Source: Nitrososphaera sp. AFS (lineage in GTDB: Archaea > Thermoproteota > Nitrososphaeria > Nitrososphaerales > Nitrososphaeraceae). From it: 53,637 bases of DNA. The stretch is taken from positions 1-53,637 of the forward strand of contig NZ_QURE01000006.1 in the NCBI RefSeq assembly GCF_009898475.1, written 5' to 3'. This document shows positions 34,643 to 43,584 of the stretch, piece by piece. The position numbers were made by a program, and so were the translations under genes. A model generated the notes under the pieces. The model was not told the DNA's origin. It made no database searches and saw nothing but the letters and a program-made list of their open reading frames with translations. Every line of letters starts with the position of its first letter. The stretch's first letter is position 1.

Positions 34643-36835
34643 GTGCGAGAAAATCAAAAATCAAATAACCTTCGTGAGAAGGAAGAGAAATCGGATAATC
34701 GACACAGCGGTGAAGCTTCACATATAAAAGGGTCAGATACCAATTATGATGAGGATCACCGTTCTCAAGGGCTGCCTACCCACCAGCGGCTGCAAAGGAA
34801 TTCGTCTGAGACTACTACTAAACAAGCAAAGGAAAAGGATAGCCATGGCGCTAAGCTGACATTAGACAAGGAAAGTGGCCTTTCAAAGGCCATTTTAAAG
34901 TCTATTCCACCTGAATCCCAAATATCATATGCAAAATTTGAAGGCCCGAATATTGCCCTTTATACTCGCAATCCCGGCTTTTCTCTAACAGAACTGACAT
35001 ACCACCTGTCAAACCTTTCAAAAAGCTTGAAGAAAAGGTTTGTAGTTCGTACAGACCCATCAATCAGAATGCCCGAGGATGACACTAGGAGGACCGTAGT
35101 CAAACTACTCCCAAAGGATGTTTTAGTTTCTGCAGTGTTCTGTGACGATGCTACGGGGGAAGTTATCCTAGAAGTTAACAGACCTGACGCTGTAACTCCA
35201 GAAATTGTCATAGAAATAGCCAAGTCTACAGGTTGGGTTGCCCATACTCGACTTTCCCCGCACCTGCCGTCTTATATAATTAATACGATTCATTCTACCT
35301 TAAAGAGCTCTGCAAAGGAAAGATCGAGTTTTTTACAAGAGTTAGGATCCAGAATATTTAGGACTCCCCTTGTAGAAATAAAAAGCTTCAATTCAAAGAG
35401 CTCCATGATTGCCATGGTTAATTCCTTTGAATCATCACACAGCCAAATCTCTCAACCAAATAACAAAGAGGTTATCTTATTTTGCTTGGGCGGAGTAAAG
35501 CAGGTAGGAAGATCTTGTTTTATAGTGGTAACGCCTGAGAGCAAAGTGATGTTAGATTGCGGTATCAATCCAGGTGAGAGTAGTGGTACTGATGCTTATC
35601 CGAGGTTAGATTGTTTTAATTTTAATTTAAGCGAGCTGGACGCAGTGGTGGTGAGTCATGCACATATTGACCACCAAGGCTTTCTTCCTAGTCTATACAA
35701 GTATGGATACAGCGGTCCAATTTATTGTACTGAGCCGACGTTACCCTTAATGACCCTGTTACAAATGGACTCAATAAAAATATCGAAAGCCAATGGGACA
35801 TATTTGACGTACGAAGGTAGGGATGTAAACGAAGTTATTAAGCATTGTATTACTCTTCCATACGGAAAGCCAACTGATATTTCCCCTGATATCACGATCA
35901 CACTGAATAATGCCGGTCACATCCTCGGTAGCGCTACAGTCCATCTAAATATTTCTGGTGCACACAATATACTTTATTCCGGCGACTATAAATATGCAAA
36001 GACACAGCTCCTTGACAGCGCCTCCTCAATGTATCCTAGAGTTGAGACTCTCATTACAGAGAGTACCTATGGCAGTAGCGCAGATATAATGCCTGATCAA
36101 ACAGCGGTGTATTCCACTTTTACACAGAGCATAAACAAGACGTTAGTTGATGGTGGAAAGGTGCTTATTCCGGTTCCAGCGGTAGGCCGCGCTCAAGAAA
36201 TAATGCTAGTGATAGACAAAGAGATGCGTGAAGGAAGGCTCATTGAGACTCCTATATACATAGAGGGAATGATTTCGGAGGCTAGTGCTATCCACATGTC
36301 ATATGCACATTATTTAGGGTACGACGTACGAAAGTCCGTTTCTCAGGGCACTAATCCCTTTGAGTCGGAGTATTTTACCCCCATTAACGGACCAAATAAA
36401 AGAGAGGAGGTTTTAGAAGATGAGAATCCTGCAATAATTATGGCGACCTCAGGGATGCTTGAGGGAGGGCCTTCAGTAGAGTACTTTAAAGTGATTGCTC
36501 CTTCGTCAAAAAAGATCGTATTCGTTTCTTACCAGATAAACGGTACTCTGGGAAGAAGGATCGTGGAAGGAACTCTAACGGAGGCGAGTATGCTGGATCA
36601 GGCTGGCAAGGTCAAAGTTATTCCAGTTAAATGTAAATCTCAAAAAATCGACGGTTTTAGTGGACATAGTGATTTTAATCAGATATTGAGTTTCATTTCT
36701 AGAATAAGGCCTAAACGAGTCTTAGTTAATCATGGAGAGAAATCCAAGTCTGAAAGCGTAGCAAGTACGGTGTATCGGAAACTTAAGATTAGATCAAGTG
36801 TACCGGACAATAGAGAAATTATCAAACTAAGATAA
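34643..36835 (+). CDS. fttA: Transcription termination factor aCPSF1 (FttA), beta-CASP ribonuclease
   Basis: The archaeal homologue of CPSF73, which ends transcription by cutting nascent RNA downstream of U-rich signals. 730 residues: a ~75-residue charged, probably disordered tail, two KH-type RNA-binding domains (about 85-225), a metallo-beta-lactamase domain with VSHAHIDHQG (first His about 339), a beta-CASP domain (IPVPAVGRAQEIML, IMATSGMLEGGP) and the final zinc ligands KIDGFSGHSD and VNHGEKSKS. All catalytic motifs are present. The GTG at 34643 starts it. The extra N-terminal tail is longer than in methanogen homologues I know. Confidence 0.95.
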   Translation: MRENQKSNNLREKEEKSDNRHSGEASHIKGSDTNYDEDHRSQGLPTHQRLQRNSSETTTKQAKEKDSHGAKLTLDKESGLSKAILKSIPPESQISYAKFEGPNIALYTRNPGFSLTELTYHLSNLSKSLKKRFVVRTDPSIRMPEDDTRRTVVKLLPKDVLVSAVFCDDATGEVILEVNRPDAVTPEIVIEIAKSTGWVAHTRLSPHLPSYIINTIHSTLKSSAKERSSFLQELGSRIFRTPLVEIKSFNSKSSMIAMVNSFESSHSQISQPNNKEVILFCLGGVKQVGRSCFIVVTPESKVMLDCGINPGESSGTDAYPRLDCFNFNLSELDAVVVSHAHIDHQGFLPSLYKYGYSGPIYCTEPTLPLMTLLQMDSIKISKANGTYLTYEGRDVNEVIKHCITLPYGKPTDISPDITITLNNAGHILGSATVHLNISGAHNILYSGDYKYAKTQLLDSASSMYPRVETLITESTYGSSADIMPDQTAVYSTFTQSINKTLVDGGKVLIPVPAVGRAQEIMLVIDKEMREGRLIETPIYIEGMISEASAIHMSYAHYLGYDVRKSVSQGTNPFESEYFTPINGPNKREEVLEDENPAIIMATSGMLEGGPSVEYFKVIAPSSKKIVFVSYQINGTLGRRIVEGTLTEASMLDQAGKVKVIPVKCKSQKIDGFSGHSDFNQILSFISRIRPKRVLVNHGEKSKSESVASTVYRKLKIRSSVPDNREIIKLR

Positions 36836-36910
36836 TCGAAAAAAATAGGGAATTTCGCTTACGGAGCATTTTTAGCCTTGTGTCGCGGCTTATACACTTA
36901 GATTAGTGAT

Positions 36911-37057
36911 TTGGCAATAAGATATAGATGCATAGATTGTAACATTGTTTTGAGCGGAGAAGGAGCTTCAAGACATTATTTGGCAAATCCGACTCATAAA
37001 CTAGAAAAACTTCCTCCGCCGCTGAAGCCGGTTAGAGATACTGACGTCACTCGATAA
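36911..37057 (+). CDS. 48-residue zinc-finger-like protein
   Basis: A short gene starting with TTG at 36911. It contains CIDC and, 11 residues later, H-x6-H, so it resembles a C-x2-C-x11-H-x6-H zinc finger. The C-terminal half is Pro/Lys/Arg-rich (KLEKLPPPLKPVRDTDVTR). It lies 75 nt after aCPSF1 and converges on the UPF0147 gene 6 nt away. The tight fit between flanking genes, the metal-ligand pattern and the basic composition support a real gene. The function is unknown; nucleic-acid binding is an inference. Confidence 0.6.
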   Translation: MAIRYRCIDCNIVLSGEGASRHYLANPTHKLEKLPPPLKPVRDTDVTR

Positions 37058-37063
37058 TTTAAC

Positions 37064-37366
37064 TCACTCTCTAATACTCTCCAAGGTTGAAACTACCTGC
37101 CAGAGCATGGTCCTAATATGAGATTGCATTTGGGGATTTTGGGTAATTGTGTCTAGCATACTAATTGCGTTTGCGGCTCGAACAGATACGCTACCTCCTT
37201 TTTCATCCTTTAGTGCAAAGAAAAGTTCTTTAATCATATTCCGTATGTTCCTTTGAATATTGGTATTCTTTGAAATATTATCCAAGGTAGAAATTGCACT
37301 TGACAAACGATCTTCATTTTCTTTGCGTTTTACTTCCTTTTTTGTTGACGTCATTTCCATATTCAT
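37064..37366 (-). CDS. UPF0147 family protein
   Basis: 100 residues, entirely helical. The two repeated units, STLDNISKNTNIQRNIRNMIK and SMLDTITQNPQMQSHIRTML (shown in part), together with SVSVRAANAISMLD, match the archaeal UPF0147 family, helical-bundle proteins of unknown function found across archaea. The basic N-terminal tail is an extension. The start is ATG at 37366; the ATG at 37360 is an alternative. Confidence 0.8.
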   Translation of the reverse strand: MNMEMTSTKKEVKRKENEDRLSSAISTLDNISKNTNIQRNIRNMIKELFFALKDEKGGSVSVRAANAISMLDTITQNPQMQSHIRTMLWQVVSTLESIRE

Positions 37367-37395
37367 CCTTTAAGATTGGATTATTTTTTAGTTAG

Positions 37396-37590
37396 CAACT
37401 GGTAGCTTTTGAATCTTTTTATTCCCATAAATTGATTCGTCGTACCACGAATGCCGATCTGTACAAACAACGTTGGTTCAAAGATTGCGGCTGCAAGTCT
37501 GTCTCAAGATCTTCTAAGTTTATTGTTCCAGATCGTAGCTTTGAAACTGTTTCTAATACTATTCTAGCTCATCTTGGGCACAACAATTGA
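37396..37590 (+). pseudogene. Possible remnant of a zinc-ribbon (transposase-type) gene
   Basis: A 64-codon open stretch bounded by stops. It reads LIRRTTNADLYKQRWFKDCG and then SKFIVPDRSFETVSNTIL, which resembles the N-terminal zinc-ribbon and helix region of some archaeal transposases or DNA-binding proteins (pattern R-W-F-C-x-D-C-G). One cysteine of that pattern seems lost (WFKDCG), no first CxxC pair is seen, and there is no ATG. It sits in a 950-nt gene-poor stretch. The assignment is inference from residue pattern only. Confidence 0.3.
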
Positions 37591-38318
37591 TTTCTTTATG
37601 TACCCTTACCTAGCCTATTTCGCACTTTGTTTTTTTTGCTCAAACGGACTAACTTTACTGTGTTCTTGACCTTTTGTCGAAATATACACTTCTTCCTTTT
37701 GAGTGTCATGAGTGAAGTAATAGGCATCGGTAGCCTTCCCACTCACACTTATTTAGTCGACCAATCGGAACCATGTTGTCTGCGGGGGCTACAAAGTTTA
37801 AGCACAGAGTATGAGTACACCATCCCATACATAACCTAAATTCGAACATGAATTTTAATAATACGGCTATGAAACATTTTGAAAGCAATTTCAGCGTAAT
37901 CTTTCCCTTAGATTGTGGGATATTTAGGCACCAACTACCCCGAAGCTCCAAGGAGCAAGTACTGTAGCGTAAAGGAATTATGTGCCCCAAACGGAATGTG
38001 TAATACGACCGATCGATGATCCCAGTTCTCTCCCGATCATCGATCCAATATTCCGTGCCTAATCTAATCATAATGAAAAGGTTTTGCTGTAGTAAAAGTG
38101 TCAGATTCTAACCCGAATCAAAAATTATGAACGTTGTCATCAAAAAGTAAATTTCACTCGACCGGCTACAGACCTCATAAACTTTATTTTGATCTGTTCT
38201 GGCTACTAGAATAAATCCAATTGATAACTGGCAGTCAAACCTTCTGGATCGAGTATTGCTATGGATAGAAGCCAGTTCTAAAATATAAAGTGTTTCGATT
38301 GCTATCCACAATCATTAT
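37591..38318. other. Gene-poor region upstream of hom
   Basis: About 730 nt. Overlapping frames on both strands (37627-37839 plus; 37706-38071 and 38108-38311 minus) have Cys-rich, Trp-rich compositions unlike their neighbours and no recognised family. The region contains an 11-bp inverted repeat (38011-38045). With the preceding remnant this looks like decayed, formerly mobile or accessory DNA. Confidence 0.4.
38011..38045. repeat. 11-bp perfect inverted repeat rich in GATC
   Basis: GATCGATGATC (38011-38021) is matched by GATCATCGATC (38035-38045) with a 13-nt spacer. It could form a stable hairpin or bind a dimeric protein. It lies about 330 nt before the homoserine dehydrogenase start. 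Confidence 0.55.
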
Positions 38319-38378
38319 TTGAGCCTAAAAGTCAAGTTGAATTTAAATATATTAAACCCAATTTCACAACCAAATCTC

Positions 38379-39389
38379 GTGCGATTACTGTTAGTTGGTT
38401 TTGGGGTGGTAGGTCAAAGCCTTGTAAAGTTGTTATTATCACGTTCGACCGATCTACATAAGTTATACGGGGTGAATCCCCGCGTCGTTGCGTGTATCGA
38501 CAGTCATGGCTCTGCTGTATCGACCGCCGGACTGGATCTCCAGAGGTTGCTGGAGGCAAAGAGATTGTTGGGCTCTGTTGGGGGTTACGATAGGTCCAAA
38601 CCAAATTATGAGTTGCCTTCTCTTATCGAGAAGGCTGATGCCGAGATTGTGGTTGAATTAACACCTACGAACATAGACAGCGGTGAGCCCGGCATTTCTA
38701 ATATTGTTGCATCACTAAAATCAGGAAAGCATGTTATTACAGTAAACAAGGGTCCGCTAGCTCTTGCTTTTCCATCGCTTTTAGAACTTGCGAATTACAA
38801 CGACGTTAAGCTTCGTTTTAGCGGCACGGTCGGAGGAGGAACCCCAATATTGGAGTTTGCCAAGCGTAGTTTGAAAGGTGACAATATACTATCGTTTCGT
38901 GGCATTCTTAACGGCACCACGAACTACATACTTAGTAAAATGGAACAAGGCCTCGAATTCAACGATGCCTTTAATGATGCCAAATTGAACGGATATGCTG
39001 AAGCATCCTCGCTTCTTGATATTGATGGTTTCGACGCAGCGGCCAAATTGGTAATCATGGCAAATTGGATCATGGGGATGAAAGTCACCATTAAGGACGT
39101 GTACAGACGTGGGATTGGTGACATAAATCTGACTGATGTCAAAAGAGCCAATAAAGCAGGGAAGGCTATAAAATTAATTGGCAAGTGTGAAAATAGACGT
39201 CTATGTGTCGAGCCCACGGAGCTGTCAAATACGGATCCAATTTGTGTGAATGGTACTCTAAATGCCGTGACCTTTTGTTCCCAACATTCAGGCGATCACA
39301 CAATTATAGGCCAGGGTGCAGGAGGGTCACCAACTGCAAGTGCCGTACTCAGAGATTTAATAGACATTCGTACCGCCTTATTGTTGTAG
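38379..39389 (+). CDS. hom: Homoserine dehydrogenase
   Basis: Reduces aspartate semialdehyde to homoserine for threonine and methionine synthesis. It has an N-terminal Rossmann motif (LLLVGFGVVGQSL), KHVITVNKGPLA, FSGTVGGGTPI, and the catalytic region RGILNGTTNYILSKM followed by DIDGFDAAAKLVIMAN with the active-site Asp and Lys. There is no C-terminal ACT domain and no aspartokinase fusion. The GTG at 38379 places the Rossmann strand at the N terminus (336 residues); a TTG at 38319 adds 20 residues of doubtful homology. Confidence 0.94.
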   Translation: MRLLLVGFGVVGQSLVKLLLSRSTDLHKLYGVNPRVVACIDSHGSAVSTAGLDLQRLLEAKRLLGSVGGYDRSKPNYELPSLIEKADAEIVVELTPTNIDSGEPGISNIVASLKSGKHVITVNKGPLALAFPSLLELANYNDVKLRFSGTVGGGTPILEFAKRSLKGDNILSFRGILNGTTNYILSKMEQGLEFNDAFNDAKLNGYAEASSLLDIDGFDAAAKLVIMANWIMGMKVTIKDVYRRGIGDINLTDVKRANKAGKAIKLIGKCENRRLCVEPTELSNTDPICVNGTLNAVTFCSQHSGDHTIIGQGAGGSPTASAVLRDLIDIRTALLL

Positions 39390-39575
39390 GATATTCCGCA
39401 ATTTAACAGCAAATGGTTATTCACGGATTTTTTATTAGGTTCGATCGAGAATATACAAACTTCCTGCCTAAAATTTCGACTTCGTGCTATTTTGAATCTT
39501 TCAAAAGAATGACGAAATTAATTGCTGCGATGCTCGTCAAAAGAATTAATAGCCTGGTAACGCGGATATAAATGA

Positions 39576-40229
39576 ATGTACAGTGGGGAACTGGAGCTCC
39601 AAGCCAAAAGGAAAGCATTGGCAGTGTTACAGGATGAATTCAGTAGGATTCTTAATTCTGCTAGAGAGTTGTCTGCACTAACTACCTCACTTGTCAGGGC
39701 TGAAATAAAGGACATACAGACTTCATTGGAAAAAATGAGGACAGCTGAGGAGGAAGTAGAAAATCTTCGCCGCAAAATTACTAGAGAAGTTACAGAAATA
39801 GGCAGCTTGATGGTATACAGAGAGGATGTTTTGAGAGCCGCCTATCATATGGACGATATTGCAGGATACATCAGTGGAGTGGCCTTTAGGCTGGGCAATA
39901 TGAAGTTTGCTTCATTGAAAAATGGGCGATTTGATGACGACCTGCAAGATCTAGTTGGAATGGTTGTCGACGCTATTTTCAAATTAAATGATATGGCTAG
40001 AGCTTTAAGTATTAATCCGGTAACTACAATAGAACTTGCCCAAGGAGTTGAGAAATTAGAGAGATTGGTTGATACAAAATATAGGGCCACCATCATCAAG
40101 GCCCTGAACGAAATCACGGTTACTAAGGATCTGCTTTTGTTCAAAGATGCTGTTGAAGGAATTGAAGGGATGGCCGATAAGTGCCAGGAGACTTCCGACT
40201 CGTTGACTATTTTAGCGCTGAGTATGTGA
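39576..40229 (+). CDS. DUF47/PhoU-like helical protein
   Basis: 217 residues forming an all-helical bundle like DUF47 proteins. The N-terminal half is a long coiled coil (SLEKMRTAEEEVENLRRKI), followed by HMDDIAGYISGVAFRLGNMK and a final EGIEGMADKCQETSDSLTIL; the paired E/D-x3-D pattern recalls the PhoU metal-cluster motif. DUF47 genes often accompany PiT phosphate transporters, but none is here. Its TGA stop overlaps the endA ATG by one base, implying translational coupling. Confidence 0.82.
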   Translation: MYSGELELQAKRKALAVLQDEFSRILNSARELSALTTSLVRAEIKDIQTSLEKMRTAEEEVENLRRKITREVTEIGSLMVYREDVLRAAYHMDDIAGYISGVAFRLGNMKFASLKNGRFDDDLQDLVGMVVDAIFKLNDMARALSINPVTTIELAQGVEKLERLVDTKYRATIIKALNEITVTKDLLLFKDAVEGIEGMADKCQETSDSLTILALSM

Positions 40230-40780
40230 TGATGCTAATTGAAGGCCTATTAATAGAGAATCGAATAATTATCTGGAACCAGGATCACTCCCACATGCTA
40301 TTTGGAAATGGATACTTTGGAAAGCCACTTGGAATATCAAAGCCAAAAGGAGTTCAATTCGATTCCCCTCTAATATTGGATTTAATGGAAGGTTGTTATC
40401 TAAGCCAAATCGGTGCTCTCACAATCATAAACAAGTTTCTGAAGAGATTATCATATAAGGATATAAGGGCTATTTGTAAGAAAGAGTATGCAAACTTCGA
40501 AAGAAAATACGTTGTCTTCAAGCATCTGCGAGAAAGAGGCTATATAGTATCTCCAGGACTTAAATTTGGATGTGACTTCGCCGTTTATGAAAAGGGGCCG
40601 GGCATTGATCATGCACCATACTTGGTTCAGGTCTTTGAGCAGAATGAGAATTTAACAGCTACGGGAATTGTTCTTTTCGGAAGGTTGGCTACAACCGTTA
40701 AGAAGCAATTCATTTTAGCGCTCCCACGGTTCAAGGAAGATAAGGTAGACTTTATAGGATTCGAGTGGTGGAGAGCCTAA
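40229..40780 (+). CDS. endA: tRNA-splicing endonuclease EndA
   Basis: Cuts bulge-helix-bulge introns from pre-tRNA. From the ATG at 40229 the product is 183 residues, the size of the short archaeal subunit. The C-terminal nuclease domain shows GCDFAVYEKGPGIDHAPYLV and RLATTVKKQF, which carry the catalytic Tyr, His and Lys. The frame extends to 40181, but that would overlap the preceding gene by 49 nt; the one-base TGA/ATG overlap is more natural. A single gene predicts a homo-oligomer unless a second subunit is encoded elsewhere. Confidence 0.93.
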   Translation: MMLIEGLLIENRIIIWNQDHSHMLFGNGYFGKPLGISKPKGVQFDSPLILDLMEGCYLSQIGALTIINKFLKRLSYKDIRAICKKEYANFERKYVVFKHLRERGYIVSPGLKFGCDFAVYEKGPGIDHAPYLVQVFEQNENLTATGIVLFGRLATTVKKQFILALPRFKEDKVDFIGFEWWRA

Positions 40781-40783
40781 TTT

Positions 40784-41452
40784 TTATACTCCTGAGCCAG
40801 ATAGCGAGCTTCCAGGTTGGATTATAACTTTTGTTCTCTGCTGAGGGAGGTCAAACTTTACAAAGTTTTCTCCGGAAATTGTCAGGCGCGCTGTATATTT
40901 GTCCGATCCAGGCTCGAGCCACCCCTTGTATCTGATGGTATTTTTGATGATGTCTGTTATGCTAGGTTTTTTCTCATCCACCTCTTCATAGCATGATAGG
41001 AGCTCACCATAGCGGACTTCGGATTGGCGGTTATGGTGGACTAAATAATAGGCGAAGACGGCAGTCTTTTCGTAATGATTGGCCGGTTTCTTTTGTGAAT
41101 AGAACTGGCGAAGGCCCAATTTATCGCCATTTCCCTTCAAATCAACTGGAATGGGAGGAAGTGATGAAGACTGTCTCGGAACGCTATGCTTAGAACTACC
41201 AGTTGGAGCAATTGATCGCTTGCTACGATCCTTGAAGGCAGGCATATTAAAACACTCCTTGTCCGATTCTAATATTGTGCCAAAACGACTAAGTAAGGTC
41301 TCTCCTATCTCGGAGTTGAAGATCTGTTCAAGCTTCTGAAGATGCTTATCGACAAAAGTTGTTGGTCCCTCTATCTCTACAGTCCCATCCTTTGAATTAA
41401 GCATAAATTTGGCCTCTGGAATTCTCAATATATTATAACCAGTTGCTGCCAC
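40784..41452 (-). CDS. Hypothetical protein convergent with endA
   Basis: 222 residues. The N terminus (LNSKDGTVEIEGPTTFVDKH) resembles a small strand-helix unit. The middle (about 85-125) is a Ser/Pro/basic linker. The C-terminal ~95 residues (HYEKTAVFAYYLVHHNRQSE, then SITDIIKNTIRYKGWLEPG and YTARLTISGENFVKFDL) look like a winged-helix domain. A domain of this type is typical of DNA- or protein-interacting proteins, but I do not recognise the family. It ends 3 nt from the endA stop. Confidence 0.7.
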   Translation of the reverse strand: MAATGYNILRIPEAKFMLNSKDGTVEIEGPTTFVDKHLQKLEQIFNSEIGETLLSRFGTILESDKECFNMPAFKDRSKRSIAPTGSSKHSVPRQSSSLPPIPVDLKGNGDKLGLRQFYSQKKPANHYEKTAVFAYYLVHHNRQSEVRYGELLSCYEEVDEKKPSITDIIKNTIRYKGWLEPGSDKYTARLTISGENFVKFDLPQQRTKVIIQPGSSLSGSGV

Positions 41453-41559
41453 TTAATAAAGGTGAAATAGTGCCGTAACATGGTTACGTACTTGTCATTC
41501 TTGACGTTGCTGCAAGTTCACAACTAGTTCATTACCTTTAATAGTAATGTGAGGGTCGT

Positions 41560-43377
41560 ATGGCCGTGGTAAGTCATTTTCCTGCCCCACTCAAATTTTT
41601 AGACAAAGTAGTCGTGATTACTGGCAGCGGAACTGGTATAGGCCAATCGATTGCAAAAAAATTTGCAGAAAATGGTGCGCACATTGTTATTATGGGAAGA
41701 AGAAAGGAGCCCCTAGAAAATACATTAAATCTATTAACTGAGACCATGAATATCGTAGGTTCAAAAGCAACTGTCAGAAGCTTTCCAGGAGTCGATGTCT
41801 CAGATGAAGTTGGAATAAACGAAATGTACAGAGATATCGAACAAAAATTCGGTAAAGTCGATATAATTGTAAATAATGCTGGAATATCAGGTCCCGTAAA
41901 AGCCTTCACTAATGCTAGCTATGAAGAATTCAGGGAATGTGTGGCCATTCATTTGACTGGGACTTTTTGTGCTACGACACATGGCATCAGGACGATGCGG
42001 CCTGGCGGTAAGGTCATAACTGTGTCCACATTTTTTACTGAAGAGAATAAATTTGAGCAGAGGCCGTATCGGTTTAGAGCTCCATACACTTCTGCACAGG
42101 GATCCAAAAATAGATTGACAGAAGCCTTGGCGTGGGAGCTTGTAGAAATGGGGATTAAATCAATAGCAACTAATCCAGGGCCTGTCCATTCGGATAGAAT
42201 ATACAGGACTGTATACCCAAAGGCAGCTGCCGAGTTCTTAAGAATAGGTGGCTTTGAAGGCCTTAGTTCATCAGAAATCGAGAAAGCAACAAAATCCTTG
42301 TTGGATTTACTTGGCGAGCCGGAGCCAGTTATTAATATGGGAGTTAATAAGATAGCTAGCGAAATTTCTAAATCCCGCGAAACGATCAAACCTGAACTTC
42401 CAGAATCAAATGGTTTAGCTTCACTGATCTTCGAATTACTTAGAAAACTACAAGAAATAGCTGAAAAGATTCAGTCAAACACGTCAAAAATGATAGTTGA
42501 CGGAGAGTTTTTAACACAAGATGATGTGGCAAATATGGTTCTGAATCTGTGTGATGACAATATTAGCAAACTAATCAACGGTAGAATTATTCCAAACGAC
42601 CGAGTGTTCTATCCTGTTAAACCTATTATCGGGACGTCTATACTGGATTCCGACCAGCAGCGTTCTAACCTAGCCAACAAGGTTTTCGTCATAACGATAA
42701 CCTCCTCGGTGGAAAAGGATTTGGATAGAGCTTATAGTATTGCTACTGATCTTAGATCTAACAAGGCCAAACAAGTAATAATACTCACGAGAAATCCAAA
42801 GGATGCGATAAAGTTCAGAGAGTTTCATTACCATTCAATAGATTTTTCAGATGAAGGTCGCGTACGGACGATTCTCAAAACTGTAAGGTCTAAATTTGGG
42901 ATTCTTGATTCATTGATCCACATTACCGGCGATTACAACTACAATATGCCACTAATGTCGATTGAGAGATCTACATGGGATCAATTGGTTGACAATTTCA
43001 TTAATCTGCCTAGTTTAATCGTTAAGGAGGCTGTTAATATTATGGCGCCTCCAGGATCTATTGAGAACCCAGAAAACTATAAAGGAGTACAAGGTTCTAT
43101 CATAATTATCGGGCCGGATTCTCCAGTAGGAAAGAAGATTTCTGGACTGGTTAGAGCAAGGTCGGAAATCTTCAGGGGTGCACTAAGGCCTTACACCGCC
43201 ACTGTAAATCAAGAGCTTCGGGACGTGCTCGGCTCGAAAATACATGTTTATTTGCTGCTGCCAGGTAACATAGCGGGCGATAGCCCTAGTACAGCGTTGC
43301 TTACCAGTTCAGTGGCCGGAATATTGACCATGTCATATCAGCCCAATAATCAATCAATATTTTATATAGGCGAATAA
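41560..43377 (+). CDS. Tandem short-chain dehydrogenase/reductase protein, malonyl-CoA-reductase-N-like
   Basis: 605 residues with two SDR-type Rossmann units. The first (about 10-260) has TGSGTGIG, NNAG (105-108), Ser156 in VITVSTFF and Tyr176; the motif reads YTSAQ, so the lysine normally four residues after Tyr is Gln180 and the nearest Lys is 183. The second unit (about 370-605) is degenerate, with no TGxxxGxG. The layout and the local pattern (VSTFF, PYTSA, NPGPVHSDRIYRTVYP) recall the N-terminal half of Chloroflexus malonyl-CoA reductase, which reduces malonate semialdehyde to 3-hydroxypropionate. Such a role in the 3-hydroxypropionate/4-hydroxybutyrate cycle is inference. It could also be an inactive scaffold. 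Confidence 0.85.
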   Translation: MAVVSHFPAPLKFLDKVVVITGSGTGIGQSIAKKFAENGAHIVIMGRRKEPLENTLNLLTETMNIVGSKATVRSFPGVDVSDEVGINEMYRDIEQKFGKVDIIVNNAGISGPVKAFTNASYEEFRECVAIHLTGTFCATTHGIRTMRPGGKVITVSTFFTEENKFEQRPYRFRAPYTSAQGSKNRLTEALAWELVEMGIKSIATNPGPVHSDRIYRTVYPKAAAEFLRIGGFEGLSSSEIEKATKSLLDLLGEPEPVINMGVNKIASEISKSRETIKPELPESNGLASLIFELLRKLQEIAEKIQSNTSKMIVDGEFLTQDDVANMVLNLCDDNISKLINGRIIPNDRVFYPVKPIIGTSILDSDQQRSNLANKVFVITITSSVEKDLDRAYSIATDLRSNKAKQVIILTRNPKDAIKFREFHYHSIDFSDEGRVRTILKTVRSKFGILDSLIHITGDYNYNMPLMSIERSTWDQLVDNFINLPSLIVKEAVNIMAPPGSIENPENYKGVQGSIIIIGPDSPVGKKISGLVRARSEIFRGALRPYTATVNQELRDVLGSKIHVYLLLPGNIAGDSPSTALLTSSVAGILTMSYQPNNQSIFYIGE

Positions 43378-43584
43378 TTAGTATGGCAAATCTTCCGTTA
43401 GCACGGTTCCTTTCTAGAAAGAGTAGATCGCTATACGTGATCTAATGGTTCTTACCTTATTCAACAACAATCAGCTCTGAAAATGAGGTCTCTCTCCACG
43501 TGGCAATGAAAAAAATACAGCATAAAAAACTGCTGCCGAGTACATCTGGTGCCAAAAGCTGCGCGATGTGTCGAATCGATCGTT

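Noticed and set aside
34539-34727. 62-codon frame overlapping the aCPSF1 start
   Set aside because: It overlaps the well-supported aCPSF1 N terminus in another frame and lacks signals.
41949-42389. 146-codon reverse frame
   Set aside because: It lies wholly antisense to the tandem SDR gene, whose forward frame shows clear motifs.
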